Positions 1 to 6,064 of a stretch of 9,218 nt of DNA are shown one piece after another. Made by a program: the position numbers and the translations under genes. The notes under the pieces are model-generated. The model made no database searches and was not told the DNA's origin. It saw only the letters and a list, made by a program, of their open reading frames with translations. Numbering within the stretch: position 1 is the first letter of the stretch; every line of letters starts with the position of its first letter. The DNA comes from Pseudomonadota bacterium (GTDB taxonomy: Bacteria > Pseudomonadota > Alphaproteobacteria > Caulobacterales > Caulobacteraceae): assembly GCA_023412655.1 (NCBI GenBank), contig JAEYNH010000163.1, forward strand, positions 1 through 9,218, in the 5' to 3' direction.

Positions 1-1
1 C

Positions 2-70
2 CTCATGCCCGCGTCCTCGCCCGCGGCCCTGCCGGCCATGCCCTTGCCCCCGGAGACGGCTCCCGGCTAG
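2..70 (+). CDS. possible 3' end of an upstream gene (partial)
   Basis: A frame is open from the window edge to a TAG at 68-70 and would encode a 22-residue Ala/Pro-rich tail ending in ETAPG. Its stop lies 32 bases before the cytochrome start at 103, a normal same-strand spacing, so it could be the C-terminus of a preceding gene in the same unit. There is no recognisable domain, and in DNA this GC-rich a short open frame means little. The alternative is that this is untranslated sequence. Confidence 0.3.
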   Translation, partial: LMPASSPAALPAMPLPPETAPG

Positions 71-102
71 CCTTGGGGGCACGCACCAGGGGGAGAGCGA
101 CA

Positions 103-522
103 ATGGCCGCGCTGCGGAGGCTGATCACCGGGACCGGCCTCGCCCTGGCCTTGAGCGGCGCTGCGGCGGCCCAGGCCACCATTGCCGACCTCATGGAGCA
201 GCAGGTGAATCCGGCCGCGCTCGCGTTCTGGGCCGCCGGCAACGATCCGCCCGAGGGCGAGACGCCCCAGGCGGCCGAGGCGCGCTGGCGTGCGGCCGAA
301 GCGGCGGTGGGCGTGCTGAAGGCCGAAGGGGCGCGGATGCAGGCGCGCCCATACCTGCTGCCGGGCCAATGGGCGCGCTACTCCAAGATGATGGCCGACG
401 CCGCCGCCTCGGGCGAAGCCGGCATCCGGGCCCGCGACCCCGAGGCGGTCTTCGAGGCGGGCGGGCGGCTCTACGACAGCTGCAGCGGCTGCCACAAGGC
501 CTATGCCGTCCCGCAGGGCTGA
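103..522 (+). CDS. cytochrome c'/c556-like monoheme c-type cytochrome
   Basis: This 139-residue exported protein is a small periplasmic electron-transfer or heme-binding protein. Residues 1-25 form a signal peptide (Arg5-Arg6, a hydrophobic run, then AAAAQA), so it is exported by Sec. The only heme-attachment motif, CSGCH (Cys127, Cys130, His131), lies close to the C-terminus, as in the four-helix cytochrome c'/c556 class. Met31 in the first predicted helix (TIADLMEQQV) is a plausible second axial ligand of the c556 type; this is inferred by position only. Length fits the family (about 120-150 residues). The ATG at 103 was chosen over an upstream in-frame TTG at 73 because it has a purine-rich ribosome site (AGGGGGAGAG, 88-97) and starts directly at the signal peptide. 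The redox partner is unknown, and neighbouring genes do not indicate one. Confidence 0.82.
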   Translation: MAALRRLITGTGLALALSGAAAAQATIADLMEQQVNPAALAFWAAGNDPPEGETPQAAEARWRAAEAAVGVLKAEGARMQARPYLLPGQWARYSKMMADAAASGEAGIRARDPEAVFEAGGRLYDSCSGCHKAYAVPQG

Positions 523-580
523 CGCCGGCAGGGCCCGGGGGCGCCACACGGCTGCCGCGATGCTCGGCCACTTGCGGGTC

Positions 581-1057
581 ATGCGCAGCCTGTTCGTCGC
601 CGCCGCCCTGGCGCTCTCCGTCCCCGCCATCGCCCACGCCGATCCCGCGTCGGAAGCCGCCTCCGCCGTCGGCGCCTGCATCTCCGCCATCGCCGACGGG
701 GCCCCGGTCGCCGACCAGATCAAGGGCGAGTTCGTCGAGATCCGCCGCGAGAAGGAGCCGGAGACCTGCACGGTCACCGTCACCGGCGGCCAGCCCGTGG
801 CGGTGCGGACCGCGGTGCTGGACGCCCTGGGCAAGCGCAAGGAGCGCTTCTCGCCGGCCAAGACCCAGTGGGAGCCCGGCGGGTTCGCCAGCCGCGAGGC
901 GTTCTGCAACCTGCCCGCCGGCCGGGCCTTCAACGTCATCGTCTCCACGGCCAGGCCGGGCGAGCCCCTGACCCTGACCGCCACGGTGCTGGAGACCAGG
1001 GAGCGCGACGTGCGGTGCGACCGCGACGAGGGCCTCCAGGCTCCGCCGGCCGGCTAG
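581..1057 (+). CDS. hypothetical exported protein with four cysteines
   Basis: I do not recognise a family for this 158-residue protein. Residues 1-20 are a clear Sec signal peptide with an AHA cleavage site before Asp21. The mature part holds exactly four cysteines (Cys33, Cys63, Cys109, Cys146), an even number that suggests two disulfide bonds in the periplasm. The mature domain has alternating beta-like stretches (TCTVTVTGG, FNVIVST, LTLTATVLE) and a charged helix-like segment near 79-90, so a small alpha/beta fold is plausible. It follows the cytochrome gene by 58 bases on the same strand and may be co-transcribed. Its stop lies only 6 bases from the convergent receptor gene. ATG 581 was chosen because it starts at the signal peptide; an in-frame ATG at 560 would add seven residues, and neither start has a strong ribosome site. 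No catalytic motif is visible. Confidence 0.72.
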   Translation: MRSLFVAAALALSVPAIAHADPASEAASAVGACISAIADGAPVADQIKGEFVEIRREKEPETCTVTVTGGQPVAVRTAVLDALGKRKERFSPAKTQWEPGGFASREAFCNLPAGRAFNVIVSTARPGEPLTLTATVLETRERDVRCDRDEGLQAPPAG

Positions 1058-1063
1058 GCGCCG

Positions 1064-3187
1064 CTAGAAGTCGACCCGGACCGAGACCCAGAGCCGGCGC
1101 GGCTCCTGATTGTTGGTGTACTCCGGCGCATAGGCCACCGGGCTGCCGTAGGGCAGCTGGCGCACGAAGTCGGTGTTGAAGAGATTGTAGATGGTGGCGC
1201 TGACGGTGACGTTGGAGGTGACCTCGTAGGCGCCGCCCAGGTGGGCGAGGGCATAGGCCTTGTAGTCGCCCAGCTCGTCCCGCGCCGGGCCTTCGCCGCG
1301 ATAGCGCTTGCTGCGGTATTCGCCCCGCAGCCACGCATTGGCCCGCGCGTTGATCTGCCAGCGAAGGTTGGCGTTGACCATGTGCCGCGGCGTGTCGGTC
1401 AGCGGCCGGCCGGCCTCGACGCCGCTCTTCTGCTCGCTGTCGGTGAAGGTGTAGTTGGCGCCGAGGCTCCAGTCGTCCAGGAACCGCAGCCGCCCCGCGA
1501 ATTCCACCCCGCGGGTCACCGCCTCGTCCACATTGATGCTCTGGCCGAAGGTGGCGGCGTTGGGGAAGAAGCCCACGTCCACGCACCCGGGCGGGAAGCC
1601 CGTCGCGGCGTCGTACTGGGCGCGGGTGAGGCCGTAGGCGCAGTTGGCCACGGGCTGGCCGGCCGCGATCTTGTCCTCGAACGCGTTGTTGAAGACCGTG
1701 GCGTTGGCCGAGAAGCCGTCGCCCTCGTAATAGACGCCGATCTCCGTGCTGGTGCTGGTCTCGGGCTTGAGCGTCGGCGTGCCGATCAGCGGCAGGCGGC
1801 CCTGCTGGCCGAAGCCGTTGATGCCGGGGGCGAGCTGTTCCAGCCGGGGGGCCTTGAAGCCGCGGGCGACGCCGCCCTTCACGGTGATCTGGTCGGTGGC
1901 GTTCCAGACCAGGTAGGCGCGGGGGCTGACCTGGCTGCCGAAGGTGCTGTGATCGTCCCGGCGGGCGCCCACGGTGAGCGCCAGGCCGTCGGCGAAGCGC
2001 CATTCGTCCTCGGCGAACACCGCCCACTGTTCGTGCTTGAAGGCGCCGGGGGCCACCCCGTCCACCAGCTCGGCGTCCCAGAACTGGCCGCCCACGGTGA
2101 AGGTGTGGTTGCGCCAGCGCGAGAACAGCTTGGTGTCGTAGATGGTGTTGGTGGCCTCCAGCGTCCGCGGGCCGCCCGCGCCCGCCACGCCGGGCGGGAT
2201 GATCCGGCCGACGGTCTCGGTCTCGGAATGGCTGATGTTGCTTTCGAGCACCCCGAACGGCAGGCGCCAGTCGTGGGACAGGGCCACCTGCCAGCGGTTG
2301 AACTCCAGGGCGTCGGCATAGCCGCCGGCCGCGGTGTTGGTGCCCATCTGGCCGCGGGAGTTGTCGTACCACTGGGTGGCGGTCTCGGCGTCCAGCCAGA
2401 GGTCGTGATCGGGGTGGGGCGTGAAGGTCAGCCGGCCGCCCAGGTTGCGGATCTCGCTCTTGGTGGCGCTGCGGCCATAGCCGGTCACCGGGGCCTCCGT
2501 CCCGCCCGGATCGACGAAGGTGAGCTTGGACTGTTCCCGGTTCAGGAAGCTGCCCCGGACCGACAGACCCAGCAGGTCCTTGATCAGCGGCCCGGTGGCG
2601 TAGGCGTCGCCGCCGTAGAGATTGCCGAACTCGTCGTCGCCCTGGACCGTGGCGTTGGCCGAGACCGATCCGGTCCAGCGGGCGCCCACCTTGCGGGTGA
2701 TGATGTTGACCACGCCGCCCATGGCGTCCGAGCCGTAGAGGGTGGACACCGGCCCGCGCACCACCTCGATGCGGTCGATGGCGCTCACGGGCGGCAGGAA
2801 GCTGGTGGAGGTTTCGCCAAAGCCGTTCGGCGTGACGCTGCCGGCGGTGTTCTGCCGGCGGCCGTCGATCAGGACCAGGGTGTAGTCGCTGCCCATCCCG
2901 CGGATGTTGATGGACAGGCCGCCGGTCTTGCCCACCGCGCCGCCCACGTCCACGCCCTCCACCGTCGCCAGCACCTCGGCCAGGCTGCCGGCGCGGATCT
3001 GCTGCAGCTCGGCGCGCGGGATCACGGTGATGCTGGCCGGGGCCTCGACGATCTTCTGCTCGAAACCCGCCGCCGTGACCACGACGCCGTCCACTTCCGT
3101 CGTGCTGGCGGTCTGGGCCGCCGCGGTGGTGGCGCAGATGGCCAGGCCGGCGCCGGCGCACAGGGCGAGTTTGAGAGAGGTACGCAA
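1064..3187 (-). CDS. TonB-dependent outer-membrane receptor (CirA/FepA-like)
   Basis: This 707-residue receptor is a complete outer-membrane transporter that imports a ligand using energy from TonB-ExbBD. Residues 1-24 are a signal peptide (cleavage AAA before Gln25). A TonB-box-like segment follows (about 31-39, EVDGVVVTA). The plug domain comes next (about 45-170), with typical motifs APASITVIPR, SLAEVLATVEGVDV, INIRGMGSDYTLVLIDGRR and IEVVRGPVSTLYGSDAMGGVVNII. The rest is the 22-strand barrel, ending in the usual aromatic residue (VRVDF, Phe707). A cysteine pair within NCAYGL...GCVDV could brace an extracellular loop, as in catecholate-siderophore receptors. The start is TTG at 3187, supported by a GAAAGGGA site eight bases upstream and by the signal peptide. 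Two Fur-like boxes lie upstream, so ferric-siderophore uptake is the likely role. The exact ligand is not readable; heme, cobalamin or other chelates remain possible. Confidence 0.92.
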   Translation of the reverse strand: MRTSLKLALCAGAGLAICATTAAAQTASTTEVDGVVVTAAGFEQKIVEAPASITVIPRAELQQIRAGSLAEVLATVEGVDVGGAVGKTGGLSINIRGMGSDYTLVLIDGRRQNTAGSVTPNGFGETSTSFLPPVSAIDRIEVVRGPVSTLYGSDAMGGVVNIITRKVGARWTGSVSANATVQGDDEFGNLYGGDAYATGPLIKDLLGLSVRGSFLNREQSKLTFVDPGGTEAPVTGYGRSATKSEIRNLGGRLTFTPHPDHDLWLDAETATQWYDNSRGQMGTNTAAGGYADALEFNRWQVALSHDWRLPFGVLESNISHSETETVGRIIPPGVAGAGGPRTLEATNTIYDTKLFSRWRNHTFTVGGQFWDAELVDGVAPGAFKHEQWAVFAEDEWRFADGLALTVGARRDDHSTFGSQVSPRAYLVWNATDQITVKGGVARGFKAPRLEQLAPGINGFGQQGRLPLIGTPTLKPETSTSTEIGVYYEGDGFSANATVFNNAFEDKIAAGQPVANCAYGLTRAQYDAATGFPPGCVDVGFFPNAATFGQSINVDEAVTRGVEFAGRLRFLDDWSLGANYTFTDSEQKSGVEAGRPLTDTPRHMVNANLRWQINARANAWLRGEYRSKRYRGEGPARDELGDYKAYALAHLGGAYEVTSNVTVSATIYNLFNTDFVRQLPYGSPVAYAPEYTNNQEPRRLWVSVRVDF

Positions 3188-3195
3188 GGTTCGTG

Positions 3196-3203
3196 TCCCT
3201 TTC
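3196..3203 (-). promoter_or_regulatory. ribosome binding site for the TTG-start receptor
   Basis: Read on the - strand this is GAAAGGGA, separated by eight bases from TTG at 3187-3185. The next codons encode MRTSLKLALCAG, the start of a signal peptide, and no in-frame ATG or GTG gives a better start. The site therefore supports TTG as the initiation codon. Confidence 0.6.
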
Positions 3204-3220
3204 GGGTGACGTGGGCCTGC

Positions 3221-3345
3221 GCTCGGCCTCAGGGTCGAGCGATGGATGGCGTTGTGGGAGGGCGGCCTTGCTGGCCGCAGGGGCTCAGGTCTCTGAGCGG
3301 ATCAGGGTCCCGCCGACAGGGGCGGGGACGACAGGCCGATCGGCC
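3221..3345 (-). promoter_or_regulatory. hairpin-rich 5' leader of the TonB-dependent receptor
   Basis: The stretch of about 290 bases between the receptor start and the SDR stop has no convincing gene. It contains five consecutive inverted repeats, given in transcript order on the - strand. 3345-3334 is the palindrome GGCCGATCGGCC. 3329-3307 has an eight-pair stem with one bulged C (GTCCC(C)GCC / GGCGGGAC). 3298-3283 is GCTCAG-AGAC-CTGAGC. 3278-3262 is GCGGCC-AGCAA-GGCCGC. 3240-3221 is GCTCG / CGAGC with a ten-base loop. A transcript starting near the Fur boxes would carry all of them before the ribosome site at 3203-3196. They could form a regulatory leader, but GC-rich DNA makes short stems common. 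I looked for a cobalamin riboswitch: the AGACCTG portion around 3285-3292 resembles part of a B12 box, but the remaining conserved core is missing. Confidence 0.35.
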
Positions 3346-3415
3346 AAGGCACGGCGCGCGGCAGGCGGATGGTGGACACGGCGACCAATAAGCAAAGCTT
3401 CAACGACACGGCTTG

Positions 3416-3444
3416 GCCTTACGCCATCTGAGAATGGTTCGCAA
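3416..3444 (-). promoter_or_regulatory. candidate promoter for the receptor gene
   Basis: On the - strand TTGCGA (3444-3439) is followed after 17 bases by TAAGGC (3421-3416). The first hexamer is close to the alphaproteobacterial housekeeping -35 (TTGAC/TTGCG); the second is a weak -10. The left Fur-like box covers the -35 and most of the spacer, the arrangement expected if Fur with iron blocks RNA polymerase. Transcription would start near 3409 and leave a leader of about 220 bases. The call rests on spacing and overlap more than on hexamer quality. Confidence 0.28.
3429..3444. promoter_or_regulatory. Fur-box-like operator, copy 1
   Basis: The + strand reads TGAGAATGGTTCGCAA. Against the 7-1-7 Fur consensus TGATAATNATTATCA it matches 10 of 14 defined positions by hand count. 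It sits 22 bases from copy 2 in the same orientation, and both lie upstream of the TonB-dependent receptor. It is the weaker of the two and overlaps the proposed promoter. Iron-dependent repression by Fur is the expected role; the related regulators Irr or Mur cannot be excluded in alphaproteobacteria. Confidence 0.5.
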
Positions 3445-3450
3445 GAGACG

Positions 3451-3466
3451 TGAGAATGATTTGCAA
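3451..3466. promoter_or_regulatory. Fur-box-like operator, copy 2
   Basis: The + strand reads TGAGAATGATTTGCAA and matches 12 of 14 defined positions of the 7-1-7 Fur consensus TGATAATNATTATCA. It is AT-rich in otherwise GC-rich DNA. It starts 22 bases after copy 1, two helical turns, so two Fur dimers could bind on the same face. It lies 10 bases beyond the stop codon of the SDR gene and faces the receptor gene, which is the obvious target. Confidence 0.62.
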
Positions 3467-3476
3467 CAACCCCGCG

Positions 3477-4244
3477 TCAGGCGTTCCGGGCCATCAGCCC
3501 GCCGTCCACGGGGATGGTCGCGCCGGTGATGTAGGAGGCCGCCGGAAGGCAGAGGCTGAGGGCCATGTGCGCCACCTCCTCGGGCCGTCCGTATCGGCGC
3601 AAGGCCGTCCTGCGCCGGGCGAACAGGGCGCGGTCCTCTTCCGCCAGGCCCGCGGTCATCGCCGTCAGGATCGGGCCCGGACAGATGCAGTTGACGGTGA
3701 CGCCCTCGGGACCCAGCTCCACGGCCAGCGCCCGGGTCAGGCCGGTGACGCCCGCCTTGGCCGCCGCATAGGCGCTGTCCCGGGCGGTGGCGCCCAGGGC
3801 CTCGGTGGAGGCGATGTTGACGATGCGCGGGCAGCCGGAGCGCCGCAGGTGGGGCAGGGCGGCGCGCACCAGCCGCTGCTGGGCGGTCAGCAGGATCCCG
3901 AGCGCCCGTGTCCAGACTTCGTCATAGCCATCTGAATCTATGGCGGAAAAGGCGGATATCCCGGCGTTGTTCACCAGGATGTCGAGGCCGCCGAACCGCT
4001 CGGCCGCCGCCGAGACCACCGCCGCGATCTCAGCGGCTTCCGAGACGTCCAGGGCCCAGGCCTGCGCCTGACCGCCCTGGGCGCGGATATCCTGCGCCAC
4101 CGCCTCGGCGCCGGGACCGGAGACGTCGGTGACGGCCACCCGGGCCCCCTCCGCGGCGAAGACCTCCGCGGTCGCCTTGCCCATGCCCGATGCGGCGCCG
4201 GTGATCAGCACCGCCAGGCCCTCGACGGATCGGATGGGGTTCAT
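3477..4244 (-). CDS. short-chain dehydrogenase/reductase (SDR), NAD-type, atypical tetrad
   Basis: This 255-residue classical SDR has a Rossmann fold for oxidation or reduction of an alcohol/ketone. The cofactor-binding motif TGAASGMG is at residues 15-22, Asp40 at the end of strand beta-2 suggests NAD(H) over NADP(H), Asp66-Val67 contacts adenine, and NNAG is at 92-95. The catalytic Ser146, Tyr159 and Lys163 (YAAAK) are present, followed by PGPILT and a C-terminal VDGG. The usual tetrad Asn in the VNLxG segment appears to be Ala114 (RALGILL), so catalysis may differ or substrate range may be unusual. Length is typical for FabG-like proteins. Its ATG overlaps the stop of the upstream SDR by four bases (ATGA), showing translational coupling. 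The substrate is unknown; FabG-type 3-oxoacyl reduction is possible but the divergent catabolic genes suggest a hydroxy/keto intermediate of that pathway. Confidence 0.9.
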   Translation of the reverse strand: MNPIRSVEGLAVLITGAASGMGKATAEVFAAEGARVAVTDVSGPGAEAVAQDIRAQGGQAQAWALDVSEAAEIAAVVSAAAERFGGLDILVNNAGISAFSAIDSDGYDEVWTRALGILLTAQQRLVRAALPHLRRSGCPRIVNIASTEALGATARDSAYAAAKAGVTGLTRALAVELGPEGVTVNCICPGPILTAMTAGLAEEDRALFARRRTALRRYGRPEEVAHMALSLCLPAASYITGATIPVDGGLMARNA

Positions 4245-4972
4245 AGGGAGAGGCCTCCGTCCACGATCAGGGTCTGGCCGACCACATAGCCCGCGAGCGG
4301 CGAGGCCAGCAGCAGGGCCGCGCCGGCCATGTCCTGGGGCGTGCCCATCCGGCCCAGCGGGATAGAGCGCAGCGCCCCCGCCAGCCGGTCCGGGTGTTCG
4401 GTGGTGACCTTGGTCAGCTTGGTGTCCACCAGTCCCGGGGCCAGGCCCACCACCCGGATGCCCTCGGGGGCCCAGGCCTCGCCCAGCGTCTTGGTCAGGC
4501 TCACCGCCCCGGCCTTGGACGCCGCATAGGCCGGGTTGCCCCGGTTCGAGCCGAAGCCGGACACCGAGCTGACGATGATGATCACGCCCCCGCGCCTGGC
4601 GAGGGCGGGGCGGAACTTCCGGGCGCAGTCCATCAGGCTGTCGAGATTGACGGCCATGACCCGGTCCCAGCCTTCCGGCTCGAACTCCCCGCGGCGGTAG
4701 ACCACCGTCCCCTGGCAGAGGACCAGTACGTCCAGCGGGTCGATCGGCTCGGCCGCCTCGATCTGCCCCCGGTCCGCCACGTCGACCCCCGCATAGCTCA
4801 GGCCGGAAAGGTCGGAGCCCTCGATCCCGGCGTAGTCCGCCGCCGTCGCCCGGGTCCCCCAGACGTGCACGGCCGCCCCGCGCTCACGGAAACCGTGGGC
4901 GATGCCGTTGCCGATGCCGCTGGAGCCGCCCACGACCAGCACGGTCTTGCCGCCGAAGTCGAGATCGCCCAT
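4241..4972 (-). CDS. short-chain dehydrogenase/reductase (SDR), probably NADP-type
   Basis: This 243-residue SDR is the first gene of the - strand pair. Its glycine motif GGSSGIG spans residues 15-21, and Thr40-Arg41 after strand beta-2 (VWGTR) suggests NADP(H). Asp64-Val65 follows. The normal NNAG motif is replaced by LCQGT (Cys86-Gln87-Gly88), an uncommon variant. The full catalytic tetrad is visible: Asn109 (AVNLDS), Ser136 (IVSSVSG), Tyr149 and Lys153 (YAASK). PGLVDT and the final VDGG complete the family pattern. The ATG at 4972 was chosen over longer in-frame starts (up to 5137) because an AGGAGG site lies eight bases upstream and the Rossmann strand begins shortly after; the longer extension would run into the divergent gene. 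The two SDRs may do successive or opposite redox steps. Exact substrate unknown. Confidence 0.9.
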   Translation of the reverse strand: MGDLDFGGKTVLVVGGSSGIGNGIAHGFRERGAAVHVWGTRATAADYAGIEGSDLSGLSYAGVDVADRGQIEAAEPIDPLDVLVLCQGTVVYRRGEFEPEGWDRVMAVNLDSLMDCARKFRPALARRGGVIIIVSSVSGFGSNRGNPAYAASKAGAVSLTKTLGEAWAPEGIRVVGLAPGLVDTKLTKVTTEHPDRLAGALRSIPLGRMGTPQDMAGAALLLASPLAGYVVGQTLIVDGGLSL

Positions 4973-4980
4973 CCGCGCGT

Positions 4981-4986
4981 CCTCCT
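4981..4986 (-). promoter_or_regulatory. strong ribosome binding site deciding the SDR start
   Basis: The - strand reads AGGAGG eight bases before ATG at 4972. It is a perfect anti-16S match and settles the start against the upstream ATGs that would add 55 residues of non-homologous sequence. Confidence 0.75.
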
Positions 4987-5084
4987 CTTTCGGCCATGCT
5001 TGCACGCCGCCCCAGGCGGTCAACGCTGACGCCCCGTCACCCTTGCCAGGGGGCCGTGGCCGGGGAAGCATGGCGGAAAACGTC

Positions 5085-5090
5085 AGGGAA
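5085..5090 (+). promoter_or_regulatory. ribosome binding site favouring the 5097 start
   Basis: AGGGAA is followed by six bases and ATG at 5097. The competing ATG at 5070 has a purine run (GGGGAAG, 5063-5069) directly abutting it, which is too close for normal initiation. Confidence 0.5.
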
Positions 5091-5096
5091 ACGTCC

Positions 5097-6062
5097 ATGC
5101 CGGAATTCCGCACGGTCGACGCCGGAGAGGTCCGCATCCGCGTGGCCGTCGAGGGCGAGGGGCCTCTGGTCCTGATGGTCCACGGCTTCCCGGAAAGCTG
5201 GTTCTCCTGGCGCCATCAGATCGGCCCGATCGCCGAGGCCGGCTTCACCGCGGCGGCCATGGACGTGCGCGGCTACGGCGGCTCCGACAAGCCCCAGCCC
5301 ATCGAGGCCTACGCCATGGAGCGCCTCACCGCCGACGTGGCCGGGGTGGCCCAGGCCCTGCAGCCGGGACGCCCGGCCATCCTGATCGGCCATGACTGGG
5401 GCGCGCCCATCGTCTGGAACACGGCGCTGACCCGGCCGCAGAGCGTCCGGGCGGTGGCCGGCCTGTCGGTGCCCTACCTCGGTGTGCCGAGCCGCCCCTT
5501 CACCGAAGTCTTCGATGCGCTGTTCACCCAGCGCGGCCGGTTCTTCTACCAGGCCTGGTTCCAGAAGGTCGGACCGCCGGAAGCCGAGGCGCAGGCCGAT
5601 GTCCGCGGCTTCCTGCGCAAGTTCTACTACGCCATCTCGGGCGACGCCCCGCCCGGCGCCTGGCCCCAGAAGCCCGCCGACGCCACCCTCCTCGAGGGTC
5701 TGATCGATCCCGACCCGTTCCCCGCCTGGCTCACCGAGAACGAGCTCGACTACTACGTCTCGGAATTCCGAGAGAGCGGCTTCCGCGGCCCGATCAACCG
5801 CTATCGCAACCACGAGCGCGACTTCGCCTGGCTGCAGGACTTCAAGGACCGCGTGATCGAGCAGCCGTCACTGTTCATCGGCGGCACGAGCGATCCGGCC
5901 AGCACGGCCTTCGGGGGCATCGCCGATCCGGTGGCCGCCATGCGCCCGTTCGCCCCGAACCTGGTGGCCGGACACATGCTGGAGGGCTGCGGCCACTGGA
6001 CCCAGCAGGAGCGGCCCGACGAGGTCACCGCCATCCTGCTCGACTGGCTGAAGGGGCTCTGA
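5097..6062 (+). CDS. alpha/beta-hydrolase, epoxide hydrolase type
   Basis: This 321-residue enzyme probably opens epoxides to vicinal diols. The oxyanion motif HGFP is at 29-32 (HGFPESW), the conserved GYGGSDKP at 59-66, and the nucleophile elbow GHDWGA gives Asp100 as nucleophile, which points to epoxide hydrolase (or haloalkane dehalogenase) and not an esterase. The lid carries the two tyrosines expected to activate the epoxide: Tyr151 in FFYQAWFQ and Tyr236 in FRGPINRYRN. Asp266 (GTSDPAS) and His300 (GCGHWTQQERP) complete the triad. These lid features are typical of soluble-epoxide-hydrolase-like bacterial proteins. ATG 5097 has AGGGAA six bases upstream and begins right before the first strand; ATG 5070 is an alternative adding nine residues. 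It is cytoplasmic, with no signal peptide. It heads a run with the crotonase and GST genes, two bases and three bases apart. Confidence 0.9.
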   Translation: MPEFRTVDAGEVRIRVAVEGEGPLVLMVHGFPESWFSWRHQIGPIAEAGFTAAAMDVRGYGGSDKPQPIEAYAMERLTADVAGVAQALQPGRPAILIGHDWGAPIVWNTALTRPQSVRAVAGLSVPYLGVPSRPFTEVFDALFTQRGRFFYQAWFQKVGPPEAEAQADVRGFLRKFYYAISGDAPPGAWPQKPADATLLEGLIDPDPFPAWLTENELDYYVSEFRESGFRGPINRYRNHERDFAWLQDFKDRVIEQPSLFIGGTSDPASTAFGGIADPVAAMRPFAPNLVAGHMLEGCGHWTQQERPDEVTAILLDWLKGL

Positions 6063-6064
6063 CC

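Larger units (their letters stand above)
4973..5096. promoter_or_regulatory. divergent promoter region with small inverted repeat
   Basis: These 124 bases separate the SDR pair (-) from the hydrolase unit (+) and should carry both promoters. On the - strand TTGACC (5023-5018) is a good -35 candidate, but 16-17 bases later only a weak AAGCAT/AGCATG is seen. On the + strand TTGCAC (5000-5005) has only a poor -10 partner, ACGCTG (5023-5028). GTCA-ACGC-TGAC (5019-5030) is a perfect 4-4-4 inverted repeat overlapping the TTGACC hexamer, and a further CGTCAC lies at 5035-5040; these could form an operator for both directions. No regulator gene is in the window. Confidence 0.35.

Noticed and set aside
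1091..1105. GAGCCG-GCG-CGGCTC hairpin as a terminator for the + strand genes
   Set aside because: A perfect stem, but it lies inside the receptor coding region and no T-tract follows, so it is as likely a chance product of GC-rich codons.
3285..3330. Possible cobalamin riboswitch in the receptor leader
   Set aside because: Only an AGACCTG fragment and a CCCCGC-like stretch resemble the conserved core; the GCCACTG and other core elements are absent, and the Fur-like boxes give a better explanation of regulation.
1241..3391. 716-codon open frame on the + strand antisense to the TonB-dependent receptor
   Set aside because: It mirrors the receptor's GC-rich third positions, has Ala/Gly/Val/His-rich non-domain sequence, and the - strand protein has complete family motifs.
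3193..3453. 86-codon open frame on the + strand in the receptor's upstream region
   Set aside because: No ribosome site, no domain, and it crosses the hairpins and the Fur-like boxes; more probably leader DNA.
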